DNA of 64,000 nt from CALNYZ01 sp942490945 (GTDB lineage: Bacteria > Pseudomonadota > Gammaproteobacteria > UBA6429 > Thiohalophilaceae). The notes beneath the pieces are model-generated. The model did not search any database, was not told where the DNA came from, and was given only the letters and a program-made list of their open reading frames with translations. This document shows, one piece after another, positions 1-8,122 of this stretch. The number at the start of each line of letters is the position of its first letter. The first letter of the stretch is position 1. The stretch lies in NCBI GenBank assembly GCA_942490945.1, contig CALNYZ010000017.1:62001-126000 (forward strand), given 5' to 3'. A program made the translations under genes and the position numbers.

Positions 1-656
1 ATTGCCGTACGAACAAACGGGTCATCAGACAGAAGGTGGTTATTCGATAATTTGTCGTGTGCGAAAGCCACGCCGTATGGATACTGAAAATAACATACAA
101 AGTCGCCACTACTGAAACTAACCTTTTTATAATCATCATTTGCTGTGTTAGTGCCCCATATCACACAGATATCCTTGATATCAACAGAATTTTCATCGTG
201 CATAATATCCGTCCAGCCGGTAATATCATTATGCGTCACTACCAGACCCCATAATTCATATTCCGCAACCGGTACGACATTGTATTTTTCACCACGATAT
301 GCAAAAACAAAATTTTCCTGTCGAGATTTTTTTTGAACAGGCTCATTTAACATCGCTGGTAATATTTCTGCTGCATCTGGCAGTTCACTTTTCTGCCACC
401 ATGCAATCAGCAATATAATCAAACTGAATATAACTAGTGAAGTGAAAATTCGGTGGTAAACCCTACTTCCTCCGTATTGATTTATCACTTTTGTCTTTTT
501 TGTTACCACATCCATGGTTTCACTATTCTTCGAACCTTGTGCTTTCATATAAGCGACGCCACATTTCGGGCACTGCCATTGTGGCGCGACATCAGAGTCC
601 TGCCGTTTATATTGGCACTTCGGGCATACTTGGGTGTGAATTTGTTGTAGCTTCAT
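1..656 (-). CDS. zinc-ribbon, single-pass membrane protein (3' end outside window)
   Basis: I do not recognise the family by name. Read on the minus strand from the ATG at 656, the frame stays open to the window edge, giving 218 residues without a stop. The N terminus holds a two-knuckle zinc ribbon: CPKC at residues 11-14 and CPKC at 29-32, as in proteins that begin with a metal-bound sensor or scaffold. A lysine-rich linker leads to one hydrophobic segment at about residues 70-87, followed by a soluble domain with several Cys and aromatic residues (residues 110-218 visible). Predicted topology: ribbon in the cytoplasm, C-terminal domain in the periplasm. It is divergent from the unknown gene at 745 across an AT-rich 88-bp gap. 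The function is unknown; the reading frame is convincing because of the ribbon and the membrane segment. Confidence 0.75.
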   Translation of the reverse strand, partial: MKLQQIHTQVCPKCQYKRQDSDVAPQWQCPKCGVAYMKAQGSKNSETMDVVTKKTKVINQYGGSRVYHRIFTSLVIFSLIILLIAWWQKSELPDAAEILPAMLNEPVQKKSRQENFVFAYRGEKYNVVPVAEYELWGLVVTHNDITGWTDIMHDENSVDIKDICVIWGTNTANDDYKKVSFSSGDFVCYFQYPYGVAFAHDKLSNNHLLSDDPFVRTA

Positions 657-744
657 CGCTTATTAAAATGATAGTAAATAATTTATATATACTCTAAATA
701 TACGATAAACTATAGCAAAAGAAACTACAAACCGGATATAAAAT

Positions 745-1416
745 ATGAGTCTTGAATATAGTAAATTGCCTGGTATGTACGAAAGAATGTTGCAACGCAG
801 GATTAATAACCCTTTATTTAAATCACCAGGAATTACACATTCGGATCTGGTCGCCGCTCAAATACTTGACAGCAAAAACCTGCAGGATTTTATGCCTGAA
901 TTTAACAGTCTTGTACAGCAAATCGCGCTACTGTCAGGACAAATAGAAAATGAAAAACTGGACGATTTCAAAGTGTCCCTCGACAAACTTTATACCCAGT
1001 GTGGTTGTCTTCCTGGCGACGTGCAAACTTTCAAACAGGCGATTCGGAAATTGATTGCTGTTATCACCTCTGTCGTTATGTCAAACAGCCAGGATGATCC
1101 GATGGCGCTGCAAAAACTTGAAGATGAAAATGCTACGCGACTTATTCATTATGATTTGCAAGATATAACAGTTGTCGCCGACATAACACACCCGGACTCA
1201 CCTGTTACCGAAGATGACCTTGTTGCGATTCTGTTAAGTGAAACTTTAACGGATTTGGAAAAGGTGTTGCCTGTTTTTTCTGCCGAGCAACTGGTTTTTA
1301 TGCATAAGGATGCAGAACAACGGCTTATCGAGTTACAAAGTCAGGGCTATGACTTGCCGCAGGCATGGCAAAATCTTGATTATATTAAAACCGCCATGTT
1401 AAATACTGATGAATAA
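745..1416 (+). CDS. hypothetical cytoplasmic protein, 223 aa
   Basis: No family recognised. The 223-residue product has no signal peptide or membrane segment and looks mostly alpha-helical and acidic. The start region carries a KLPGMYERMLQRRINNPLF stretch, and there are two nearby Cys in a QCGC motif (about residues 86-89). The ATG at 745 follows a weak purine run (CGGA). It is transcribed away from the zinc-ribbon membrane protein and converges on bolA. Codon usage and its occupation of the whole gap between neighbours support a real gene. No function can be proposed from sequence alone. Confidence 0.7.
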   Translation: MSLEYSKLPGMYERMLQRRINNPLFKSPGITHSDLVAAQILDSKNLQDFMPEFNSLVQQIALLSGQIENEKLDDFKVSLDKLYTQCGCLPGDVQTFKQAIRKLIAVITSVVMSNSQDDPMALQKLEDENATRLIHYDLQDITVVADITHPDSPVTEDDLVAILLSETLTDLEKVLPVFSAEQLVFMHKDAEQRLIELQSQGYDLPQAWQNLDYIKTAMLNTDE

Positions 1417-1444
1417 TAATGTTGTGGCAATAACTATGTAATTT

Positions 1445-1762
1445 TTAGCTTGATTTCCCACCACCAAGACATGGTGGTGACATCGGCGCATTACCATGAT
1501 TACTTTGCCACTCTGACTCCGTATAGGTATGTAGTGCTAATGCATGTATCACGCCGTCAAGCTCGTCTGCCAGAATTTTGTTTATTATACGATGCCGTTG
1601 AATCAGGGACTTGTCATTAAATTCTTCCGAGACCAATACGACTTTAAAATGTGACTCAGAACCGGGGGGCACATTATGGTTGCTACTTTCATTGATGACC
1701 TGCAAATGTGCAGGCTTGAGATTATTCGCTAATTTGGCTTCGATCTGTTGTTGTACTTGCAT
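1445..1762 (-). CDS. bolA: BolA family protein
   Basis: A 105-residue protein of the BolA/IbaG family, small KH-like proteins that partner monothiol glutaredoxins in [2Fe-2S] trafficking and, in E. coli BolA, act as morphology and motility regulators. The family signature is visible: SHFKVVLVSEEF, then the RHRIINKILADEL helix with the conserved RH, then IHALALHTYTESEW. The length equals that of E. coli BolA, and the C-terminal tail is Gly/Ser-rich. The LALHTYTESEW ending is closer to BolA than to IbaG. It lies alone on the minus strand, between an unknown gene and a PilZ protein. Confidence 0.9.
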   Translation of the reverse strand: MQVQQQIEAKLANNLKPAHLQVINESSNHNVPPGSESHFKVVLVSEEFNDKSLIQRHRIINKILADELDGVIHALALHTYTESEWQSNHGNAPMSPPCLGGGKSS

Positions 1763-1913
1763 GGTGTTCCCCGAAAGTGTTCCGATAATAAGCTAGAGTT
1801 ACCTGATATATAGGGATCTACTCGGGCGCTTTCAAGATACATTCGTTGCTTTTTACTCTATCGATTTCAAATTGAGTAGGTTTTTTACCACGATCATAGA
1901 GAAGCAGGAGCCA

Positions 1914-2213
1914 TCAGATATTCTTGTAAAATCGCATGCCGATTTGATAGAGATCATTTTCATAATAACGGTATACCACCTCACCAAGTGCTTTAATCAC
2001 TTTGACCTTACCGGGAGGAGCGATGTTCAATGTCACCGTAAGTATGTCACCAACATCGGATGGGCGTGTGCTGGTGAAACTCAATCCTTCAAGCGAAAAG
2101 TTGATAGCTTGCGATGCCAATTTTTCACCCGTAAATTTTGTCACACTGACCGGCCGCGCAAACGGAATGCGGCGATGCCGACGTTTTTCGTTACCCTTGA
2201 TTGCTAAACTCAT
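1914..2213 (-). CDS. single-domain PilZ protein
   Basis: A 99-residue protein that is essentially one PilZ domain, the common bacterial c-di-GMP receptor fold. The RxxxR-type arginine motif appears near the N terminus (RRHRRIPF, residues 11-18), followed by the beta-barrel motif NFSLEGL, which fits the (D/N)xSxxG signature. Both halves of the ligand site are therefore present and c-di-GMP binding is likely. It is preceded by an AGAGGT ribosome binding site. It is monocistronic, with no linked enzyme, so the partner protein is unknown; pilus or exopolysaccharide control is the usual role of such single-domain proteins. Confidence 0.88.
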   Translation of the reverse strand: MSLAIKGNEKRRHRRIPFARPVSVTKFTGEKLASQAINFSLEGLSFTSTRPSDVGDILTVTLNIAPPGKVKVIKALGEVVYRYYENDLYQIGMRFYKNI

Positions 2214-2345
2214 GTGCCCATACCTCTGTTGAGTTGCGCATATTATGCTTGATCAGGGTGGTATTTGACCAGCTGAAAGAAATGCTAAGTTCAGCTGATA
2301 TAAGTGATTGATATATCGATTATAATATTTGGAATTAGACTTGAT

Positions 2346-3188
2346 TTAATACTTTTCGTGCAGAACCTGCTCGACGATGGCACGAAGTTCATCAAACTCA
2401 CTATCTACTGCAATGTTTAACCCGCTCAGATTAGCCTTCTGCAAGATTAATCGGCCAGCTTCAGTTTGCTTTAAATTAGCGAGACTGGTTTGAATCTTTG
2501 ATTTCAATGCCTTGTCGAGCTTCGAATTAACTGCCCATGGAATGTGTGTAAACGGTTTGCTCTTTGCCAATATTTTTAATTCATCGACCTTGATTTGTTT
2601 TTTAACAATACCCAGATTCAATGCCACATCACCGGCACCGGCAACATTCGCCTGCTTATAAAACACCCCAAACACCGCATTGGGAGGATTTTTCGCAAAA
2701 CTTATCTTTATGTCCTTCTTGTCTACGCCACCTTTTTGAAGCATAAACATTGGAACGATATAGCTAATCATGGCTTTGGGCCCGCCGCCAAAAATTACGG
2801 TTTGACCTTTCAAATCCGCAATGGAGTTGATACCGCTATCTTTACGTACTATCAGTGCACCGGCCAGTGTATCCTTACCAAACTCTTCATTTTTCAATAT
2901 CACTTCATATCCAAAGCGCTTTTTTGAAAACATGTAGTGATATTGATTAAAGTGAACAATATCAAAACGTTTTGATTTAACACCTGACCAAAAGCTGTTG
3001 AAATCCTTGGTAGTTTGCAATTGAACTTTTCGTCCCAACACCTTCGACAGGTGATTCGCCATGGGAGTAAACATTTGCACAGTAATGGCTGCATTACGAC
3101 GAGGAAAGATTCCCATCACCAATGGATCGTCATTCGCTGCCAGAACAGGTTCAACAGTGAATGCTAGAATGAATAATAAAAGCAACAT
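2346..3188 (-). CDS. PhnD-like periplasmic substrate-binding protein
   Basis: A 280-residue secreted binding protein of the PhnD/PF12974 type (phosphate, phosphite or phosphonate ABC transporter binding component). A hydrophobic signal segment (LLLLFILAFTVEPVLA) ends with an AxA-type site near residue 18. Family features include the GIFPRRNA start of the mature domain, the FDIVHFNQYHY segment and a GGGPKAM loop. The signal peptide lacks a positively charged n-region when started at this ATG; the frame is open upstream without another ATG, so a non-ATG start 5' of 3188 is possible. No permease or ATPase gene is adjacent, so it may feed a distant transporter or act as the sensory partner of a kinase or cyclase. 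Confidence 0.85.
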   Translation of the reverse strand: MLLLLFILAFTVEPVLAANDDPLVMGIFPRRNAAITVQMFTPMANHLSKVLGRKVQLQTTKDFNSFWSGVKSKRFDIVHFNQYHYMFSKKRFGYEVILKNEEFGKDTLAGALIVRKDSGINSIADLKGQTVIFGGGPKAMISYIVPMFMLQKGGVDKKDIKISFAKNPPNAVFGVFYKQANVAGAGDVALNLGIVKKQIKVDELKILAKSKPFTHIPWAVNSKLDKALKSKIQTSLANLKQTEAGRLILQKANLSGLNIAVDSEFDELRAIVEQVLHEKY

Positions 3189-3561
3189 TTGCCATTCACA
3201 CAGATTGTTTCGTGTATGTCGGCAAAACGTGTTGAATGGGATATGAATGGTATATTCCTTTTAACTAATTAACTCTGACTAGCTTAATCACGGCGTTTTG
3301 CAGTACAGAATTATTTGTAGTGTATGAATATATCGGTAAATGCTGCAGCGAGTTTAGCAAATTTCCCTATTTTTCCAATAGTTATATAAGACTTTCGTAT
3401 TATAGAGTAATTATTAATCAACGGTTAGTTACCTGTTAAGTAAGTAACTCAACACAGGCTTCATATAGATAAAATGTATATTCAATCTATCCGATTGGAC
3501 ACTAGACGTGGTATGACTGCCAGCCTGGTTGTCATCCATGTCAACCAGGCAACAGGGGCGG
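3189..3561. other. 373-bp intergenic region, htpG to phnD-like gene
   Basis: This gap lies between the 3' end of htpG (stop at 3562) and the start of the PhnD-like gene, both on the minus strand. It is AT-rich with no convincing ORF. It holds the hairpin at 3523-3550 and a short inverted repeat around 3427-3449 (AGTTAC/GTAACT arms), and it must contain the promoter of the PhnD-like gene. I see no RNA gene. Confidence 0.5.
3523..3550 (-). terminator. hairpin downstream of htpG
   Basis: Perfect 9-bp inverted repeat, GCCTGGTTG pairing with CAACCAGGC across a 10-nt loop, 12 bases after the htpG stop codon in the direction of transcription. There is no U-run after it, so it may be a Rho-dependent or mRNA-stabilising 3' hairpin rather than a classic intrinsic terminator. 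Confidence 0.5.
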
Positions 3562-5457
3562 TTATTTGCTCATGAAATTTAACAGAATCTGATTCATACG
3601 CTTAACGAAACCGGCCGGGTTCTCCAGTTGGCCACCTTCACTGAGCATTGCCTGTTCAAACAAGGTCATGGCAAGATCATCGAATGATTCGTCAGCGGTT
3701 TGCGAATCAAGCAATTTGATAAGCGGGTGATCCGGATTGAATTCCATAATGGGTTCAATGTCCGGCACTTTATGTCCGGCCTGTTGCAGCAACTTTTGCA
3801 TGCTCATCGCCATATCCTGTTGTTCAACAACCAGACATACGGGCGAATCGGTCAGGCGATGTGAAACGCGCACATCCTTGACCTTGCCTTCCAGGACTTT
3901 TTTCAGTTTATCAACAAGATTTTTAAACTCTTCCTGTGCTTTCTTTGACTTTTCCTTGTCTTCCTTGTCTTCAAGATCGCCCAGATCAAGTTCACCCTTG
4001 GCAACGGAGACAAATTGTTTACCATCATATTCAGTCAGATACGACATCATCCATTCATCTACCCGATCAAACATCAGCAGTACTTCGATGTTCTTTTTCC
4101 TGAATAACTCAAGGTGCGGACTGTTCTTCGCTGCGGCATAACTTTCCGCCGTAATATAGTAAATCTTGTCCTGCCCTTTCTGCATGCGACCAATGTAATC
4201 ATCAATCGATACATCCTGTGTGTTCGAGTCATTGTGGGTTGACGCGAAACGTAATAGTTTGGTTATTTTTTCCTTGTTGGCAAAGTCTTCGGCCGGGCCT
4301 TCCTTCATCACGTTACCAAATTGTCCCCAGAAGTTTGCATAGGCCTCGGTATCATCCTTGCTGAGTTTTTCCAATGCCGAAAGAATTTTTTTCACCGAAC
4401 CGTTGCGAATGGTATCGATCTGTTTGTTGTGCTGCAGAATTTCTCTTGAAACATTTAATGGCAAATCATCCGAATCAACAACACCACGTATAAAACGCAA
4501 GAAATTGGGCATGAGTTGCTCGGCATCATCCATGATAAACACGCGTTTCACGTAAAGCTTGATGCCATGTCGATGATCACGATCAAACAGGTCAAATGGA
4601 GCACGCTTGGGGATATAAAGCAGTGTTGTATAGGATTGTGTGCCTTCTACCTGATTATGCATCCAGTGCAATGGCTCATCAAAGTCATGCGCGACGTGCT
4701 TGTAGAATTCCTTGTACTCATCTTCAGTAATGTCACTCTTTGGTCGCTTCCATAAAGCAGAGGCCTTGTTGATCGCCTCGAATTCATCAGTTGGCTCGCC
4801 CTTGTCGTCATTTTTCAGCATTTTAATCGGCAAGGAAATGTGATCCGAATATTTACTGATGATATTTCGGACGCGGTAGCTCTCGAGAAACTCATCTTCA
4901 CCTTCACGCAAATGCAGGGTGACACTGGTACCACGTTTTTCCTGGTGAATATTTTCAATGGTGTAATCGCCTTCACCACTTGATTCCCAGGTCACACCCA
5001 TATCTGCAGTTTCACCCGCGCGCCGCGTGGTCAGCGTAACTTTATCGGCGATGATAAATGCAGAATAAAAACCTACCCCGAACTGACCGATCATATGTGA
5101 ATCTTTTGCCTGCTCACCCGTCATCGACTCGATAAATTTACGTGTGCCTGAGTTTGCAATCGTACCGATGTTGTCCATCACTTCCTGTCGGTTCATACCT
5201 ATACCGTTATCACTAATCGTGATAGTTCGTTTGTCCTTGTCAATCGTGACTTTAATATCAAGCTCACCGTCTTCCTCAAGCAGCGCCTGATTGGCGATGG
5301 CCTCAAAACGTAACTTGTCACAGGCATCTGAAGCATTTGAAATGAGTTCTCGAAGGAATATTTCTTTATTTGAATATAATGAATGAATCATTAATTTCAG
5401 AAGTTGGTTCACTTCCGCCTGAAAACTCAGGGTTTCCTTATGGGTATCCACGCTCAT
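3562..5457 (-). CDS. htpG: molecular chaperone HtpG (Hsp90)
   Basis: A 631-residue Hsp90-family ATPase chaperone, close to the length of E. coli HtpG (624). The N-terminal GHKL ATPase domain shows the ligand motifs LISNASDACDKLR (about residues 38-50), DNGIGM and GQFGVGFYSAF. The middle domain includes GVVDSDDLPLNVSREILQ, the conserved segment carrying the catalytic Arg. The C-terminal dimerisation domain ends in NFMSK. As in all bacterial members there is no MEEVD tail. It is monocistronic. It folds or remodels client proteins in the cytoplasm, usually in concert with DnaK. I did not find a convincing sigma-32 promoter in the 5' gap. Confidence 0.98.
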   Translation of the reverse strand: MSVDTHKETLSFQAEVNQLLKLMIHSLYSNKEIFLRELISNASDACDKLRFEAIANQALLEEDGELDIKVTIDKDKRTITISDNGIGMNRQEVMDNIGTIANSGTRKFIESMTGEQAKDSHMIGQFGVGFYSAFIIADKVTLTTRRAGETADMGVTWESSGEGDYTIENIHQEKRGTSVTLHLREGEDEFLESYRVRNIISKYSDHISLPIKMLKNDDKGEPTDEFEAINKASALWKRPKSDITEDEYKEFYKHVAHDFDEPLHWMHNQVEGTQSYTTLLYIPKRAPFDLFDRDHRHGIKLYVKRVFIMDDAEQLMPNFLRFIRGVVDSDDLPLNVSREILQHNKQIDTIRNGSVKKILSALEKLSKDDTEAYANFWGQFGNVMKEGPAEDFANKEKITKLLRFASTHNDSNTQDVSIDDYIGRMQKGQDKIYYITAESYAAAKNSPHLELFRKKNIEVLLMFDRVDEWMMSYLTEYDGKQFVSVAKGELDLGDLEDKEDKEKSKKAQEEFKNLVDKLKKVLEGKVKDVRVSHRLTDSPVCLVVEQQDMAMSMQKLLQQAGHKVPDIEPIMEFNPDHPLIKLLDSQTADESFDDLAMTLFEQAMLSEGGQLENPAGFVKRMNQILLNFMSK

Positions 5458-5772
5458 TTTCTGTCACTACCTCTGTGTCTAATTGATTGATAAATTTGCT
5501 TACTATACTAGGCGCCAGGTTTTACTGTCTGACAATCCCACTTCTCGCGTCCGGGCTGCAGAGCGAATGGAGTATATGTAATAGTCGAAGGGATATTTTT
5601 CAAGTCTCATATCAGTATATTTGCAACAAAATCGCTTCATCACCGGTAACTTAACCAATTTACGGACGTCATGGTGCGGCTAAGTTTGATCTATAATTAT
5701 CCGATATATATATGAACGAAATACTCATCAATCTGCTATGGCCGTGCCAGTAAATATCACAGGTTGTCAATA
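5458..5772. other. 315-bp intergenic region upstream of htpG
   Basis: This divergent gap separates htpG (minus) from the small membrane protein gene (plus). The best htpG promoter element is a TATAGT-like -10 on the minus strand near 5503. A 13-codon ORF at 5712 has no ribosome binding site and I do not call it. I see no RNA gene or large repeat. Confidence 0.4.
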
Positions 5773-5991
5773 ATGGAATATATAAGACTCACAGAAGCGG
5801 ATCTGCCAACATTAACGTTGGCAGAGCTTCGCTCATTACTTCGTGAAACTTCCGCTGGCGATCATCTGCACAACGAAGCAATAAATGAGTGCTTACGTCG
5901 TACAGCGGGAATAAACATGATCATTAATTTTGCTGGCATGAGCATTATCATCTGCATCGCCATGATTGGGTTATTTGCCCTGTTTAACTAG
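5773..5991 (+). CDS. small membrane protein, 72 aa
   Basis: Unrecognised small protein. I place the start at the ATG at 5773 (MEYIRLTEADL) rather than the in-frame TTG at 5764. Residues 1-45 are a charged, helical soluble part (TLAELRSLLRET, then INECLRRTAG), followed by a single membrane-spanning helix to the C terminus (about residues 48-71). Predicted to be a tail-anchored inner-membrane protein with the N terminus inside. It converges with the aminotransferase gene. A real gene is likely from its composition and the lack of any competing frame, but its function is unknown. Confidence 0.6.
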   Translation: MEYIRLTEADLPTLTLAELRSLLRETSAGDHLHNEAINECLRRTAGINMIINFAGMSIIICIAMIGLFALFN

Positions 5992-5998
5992 GATCTAA

Positions 5999-7180
5999 TC
6001 AGGCTGCAAGCTTGCCTTTTGCTGCCTGCAGGGCAACGCCAGAATTAATCGGTGCACCCATTTTCGTCAACACCTCATCAAGTGCACTTAACACCGTTTC
6101 GACATTCGATGCATTGCAGGCATGTCCCATCAGGCCTATACGCCAGACTTTACCCGCAAGAGCACCCAGACCTGCACCAATTTCGAGGTTGTAATCTTGC
6201 AGTAATTGCTGACGTACCGCTGCTTCATCGACACCATCAGGAATAGTGACCGCATTAAGTTGTGGTAAACGATGCGCTTCATCAACAATGAAGTTAATGC
6301 CCATCGCTTCCAGACCTGCACGAAGCGCATGATGATAGCACGCATGACGCGCCCAGGCATTTTCCAGCCCTTCTTCCTGCAATATTACCAATGCTTCATG
6401 CAGCGCATACAAATTATTTATTGGTGCGGTGTGGTGATAGGCGCGCTTTGTGCCGCCACCCCAATATCCCATCACCAGACTCAGATCCAGAAACCAGCTT
6501 TGTACTTTGGTTTTACGATTCTTTATGACTGCTGCAGCGTTTTCGCTAAAGCTTACCGGTGACAATCCTGGTGGTGCAGACAAGCATTTTTGCGTTCCGG
6601 AATAGATTGCATCAATGCCCCATTCATCCACCTTCAAGGGTGTTCCACCAAGTGAAGTGACGGCGTCAACAATCACGAGACAATCATGATCACGGGCCAA
6701 CTTTGTCAACGTGGCGGCATCCGATTGCGCGCCTGTGGAAGTTTCTGCGTGCACAAAGGCAACAATCTTTGCATCCGGATTGGCTTTGAGTGCAGCTTCT
6801 ACCTTATTCGGGTCAACCGCTTCGCCCCAGACATCTTCTACCATCACGGCAGTGGCACCACAGCGTTCCACATTCTCTTTCATGCGACCGCCAAACACGC
6901 CATTCTGACAGACTATCGCCTTGTCGCCGGGCTCGAGCAGATTTACAAAACAGGTTTCCATACCTGCAGAACCGGGAGCTGAAACAGGAAAGGTCAATTC
7001 ATTCTTGGTTTGAAAAGCATATTGTAACAGCTGCTTCATCTCATCCATCATGCCCACAAACAGGGGATCCAGATGGCCGATTGTCGGTCGCGACATCGCG
7101 TCCAGAACGCGCTGGCTTACATCGGATGGACCGGGACCCATTAAAATTCGTTTTGGTGGGAGAAAAGATGAAATAGCCAT
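5999..7180 (-). CDS. alanine/serine-glyoxylate aminotransferase family enzyme
   Basis: A 393-residue class V PLP aminotransferase of the alanine-glyoxylate / serine-glyoxylate group. The start MGPGPSDVSQRVL is typical of the group. The PLP-phosphate loop is SAPGSAGMET (about residues 67-76), the pyridine-binding Asp is D172 in VDAVTSLGG, and the Schiff-base Lys is K198 in YSGTQKCLSAPPG. It transfers the amino group of alanine or serine to glyoxylate to make glycine. The exact amino donor cannot be read from the sequence. It is divergent from the rhodanese gene across a 101-bp gap that contains a 24-bp palindrome. Confidence 0.9.
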   Translation of the reverse strand: MAISSFLPPKRILMGPGPSDVSQRVLDAMSRPTIGHLDPLFVGMMDEMKQLLQYAFQTKNELTFPVSAPGSAGMETCFVNLLEPGDKAIVCQNGVFGGRMKENVERCGATAVMVEDVWGEAVDPNKVEAALKANPDAKIVAFVHAETSTGAQSDAATLTKLARDHDCLVIVDAVTSLGGTPLKVDEWGIDAIYSGTQKCLSAPPGLSPVSFSENAAAVIKNRKTKVQSWFLDLSLVMGYWGGGTKRAYHHTAPINNLYALHEALVILQEEGLENAWARHACYHHALRAGLEAMGINFIVDEAHRLPQLNAVTIPDGVDEAAVRQQLLQDYNLEIGAGLGALAGKVWRIGLMGHACNASNVETVLSALDEVLTKMGAPINSGVALQAAKGKLAA

Positions 7181-7228
7181 ACATTATAACCTGTTATTTA
7201 TCGTTAGAAAGACATGCTAGTATATCAA

Positions 7229-7252
7229 AAACTGGCCTGTTCAGACCAGTTT
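7229..7252. promoter_or_regulatory. 24-bp imperfect palindrome, candidate operator
   Basis: The sequence reads AAACTGG, CCTGTTCAGA, CCAGTTT: 7-bp perfect outer arms, one mismatched pair, then CTG-TT-CAG inside. It is centred at 7240.5 between the divergent aminotransferase and rhodanese genes, which suits a shared operator. It does not fit the gammaproteobacterial LexA box (CTG-N10-CAG) or the FNR or CRP consensus, so the regulator is unknown. Confidence 0.4.
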
Positions 7253-7281
7253 AGTTACCAGACAAAACGGACAACAACATC

Positions 7282-8103
7282 ATGACCTCCTCAATTGACC
7301 TCCTTATCGAGCCAGAAAATGTTCAGGAATTAACGACTCAACCCAACACGATTTTACTTGATGTGTCACAGCCTGCCACGTACCTGCAACAGCATCTGCC
7401 AGGTGCGATATTTCTGGACTACAACTGGATTGTTAAGACCGATCAACCACGTATGGGACTGTTACCCGACATCGAGACACTTAATCGTATATTTTCCGCC
7501 TTTGGCATGAGTGCGAGTACACGCGTTATTGCTTACGATGATGAAGGTGGTGGTCGTGCGTCCAGGTTACTCTGGACACTGGCAGCATGTGGTCATGAAA
7601 AGTATTCATTGGTAAACGGTGGATTACAGGCATGGCTGGCAGAAAAATTACCCGTCAGCAATGATATTCGTTGGCCAACACCCGGTCCCGGTAACTATAC
7701 TGGCAGGGTCAATGAATCTGTGGTGGCATCCAAAGCGTTTATTCATGCTCACCTTGCTGATGATGATGTCGTGATTCTGGATACGCGAAGTCCACTCGAA
7801 TATAACGGTAGCAAAGTATTCGCGCAGCGCGGCGGACATATCCCGGGCGCCATTAATTATGAATGGACCGAGGCGATGGATAAATCGCGTCAGTTGCGTT
7901 TAAGGCCAGATAGCGAAATCAAAGAGACGTTAGACCGGCTGGGCATCACTGCGGATAAAACGATTGTCACACACTGTCAATCACATCATCGCTCGGCACA
8001 TACTTTCATGGTGTTAAAGAAGCTCGGCTTTAAAAATGTAAAAGGCTATCCGGGTTCCTGGTCGGATTGGGGGAATGATCCGTCGATGCCGATCGAAAAT
8101 TAA
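7282..8103 (+). CDS. tandem-rhodanese sulfurtransferase
   Basis: A 273-residue protein with two rhodanese domains, the thiosulfate/3-mercaptopyruvate sulfurtransferase layout. The N-terminal domain (about 1-125) is catalytically inert; the C-terminal domain contains the active-site loop THCQSHHRSAH with Cys232. The loop CQSHHRS differs from the CRKGVT loop of thiosulfate enzymes and the CGSGVT loop of mercaptopyruvate enzymes, so the donor is uncertain. It moves sulfane sulfur to an acceptor such as cyanide, thioredoxin or another sulfur carrier; there is no signal peptide, so it is cytoplasmic. As I recall, a rhodanese gene also sits next to psd in Pseudomonas aeruginosa. Confidence 0.9.
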   Translation: MTSSIDLLIEPENVQELTTQPNTILLDVSQPATYLQQHLPGAIFLDYNWIVKTDQPRMGLLPDIETLNRIFSAFGMSASTRVIAYDDEGGGRASRLLWTLAACGHEKYSLVNGGLQAWLAEKLPVSNDIRWPTPGPGNYTGRVNESVVASKAFIHAHLADDDVVILDTRSPLEYNGSKVFAQRGGHIPGAINYEWTEAMDKSRQLRLRPDSEIKETLDRLGITADKTIVTHCQSHHRSAHTFMVLKKLGFKNVKGYPGSWSDWGNDPSMPIEN

Positions 8104-8122
8104 GAATGAAAGTGGATTGACG

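Noticed and set aside
1872..2207. 111-codon open frame on the + strand
   Set aside because: Antisense to the PilZ gene, which has clear family motifs.
3737..4141. 134-codon open frame on the + strand
   Set aside because: Antisense to htpG, with runs of Ser and Phe from mirrored Lys/Glu codons.
5500..5620. Sigma-32 promoter for htpG
   Set aside because: A CTTGAA-like -35 exists near 5600 on the minus strand, but no CCCCAT-type -10 at the right spacing.
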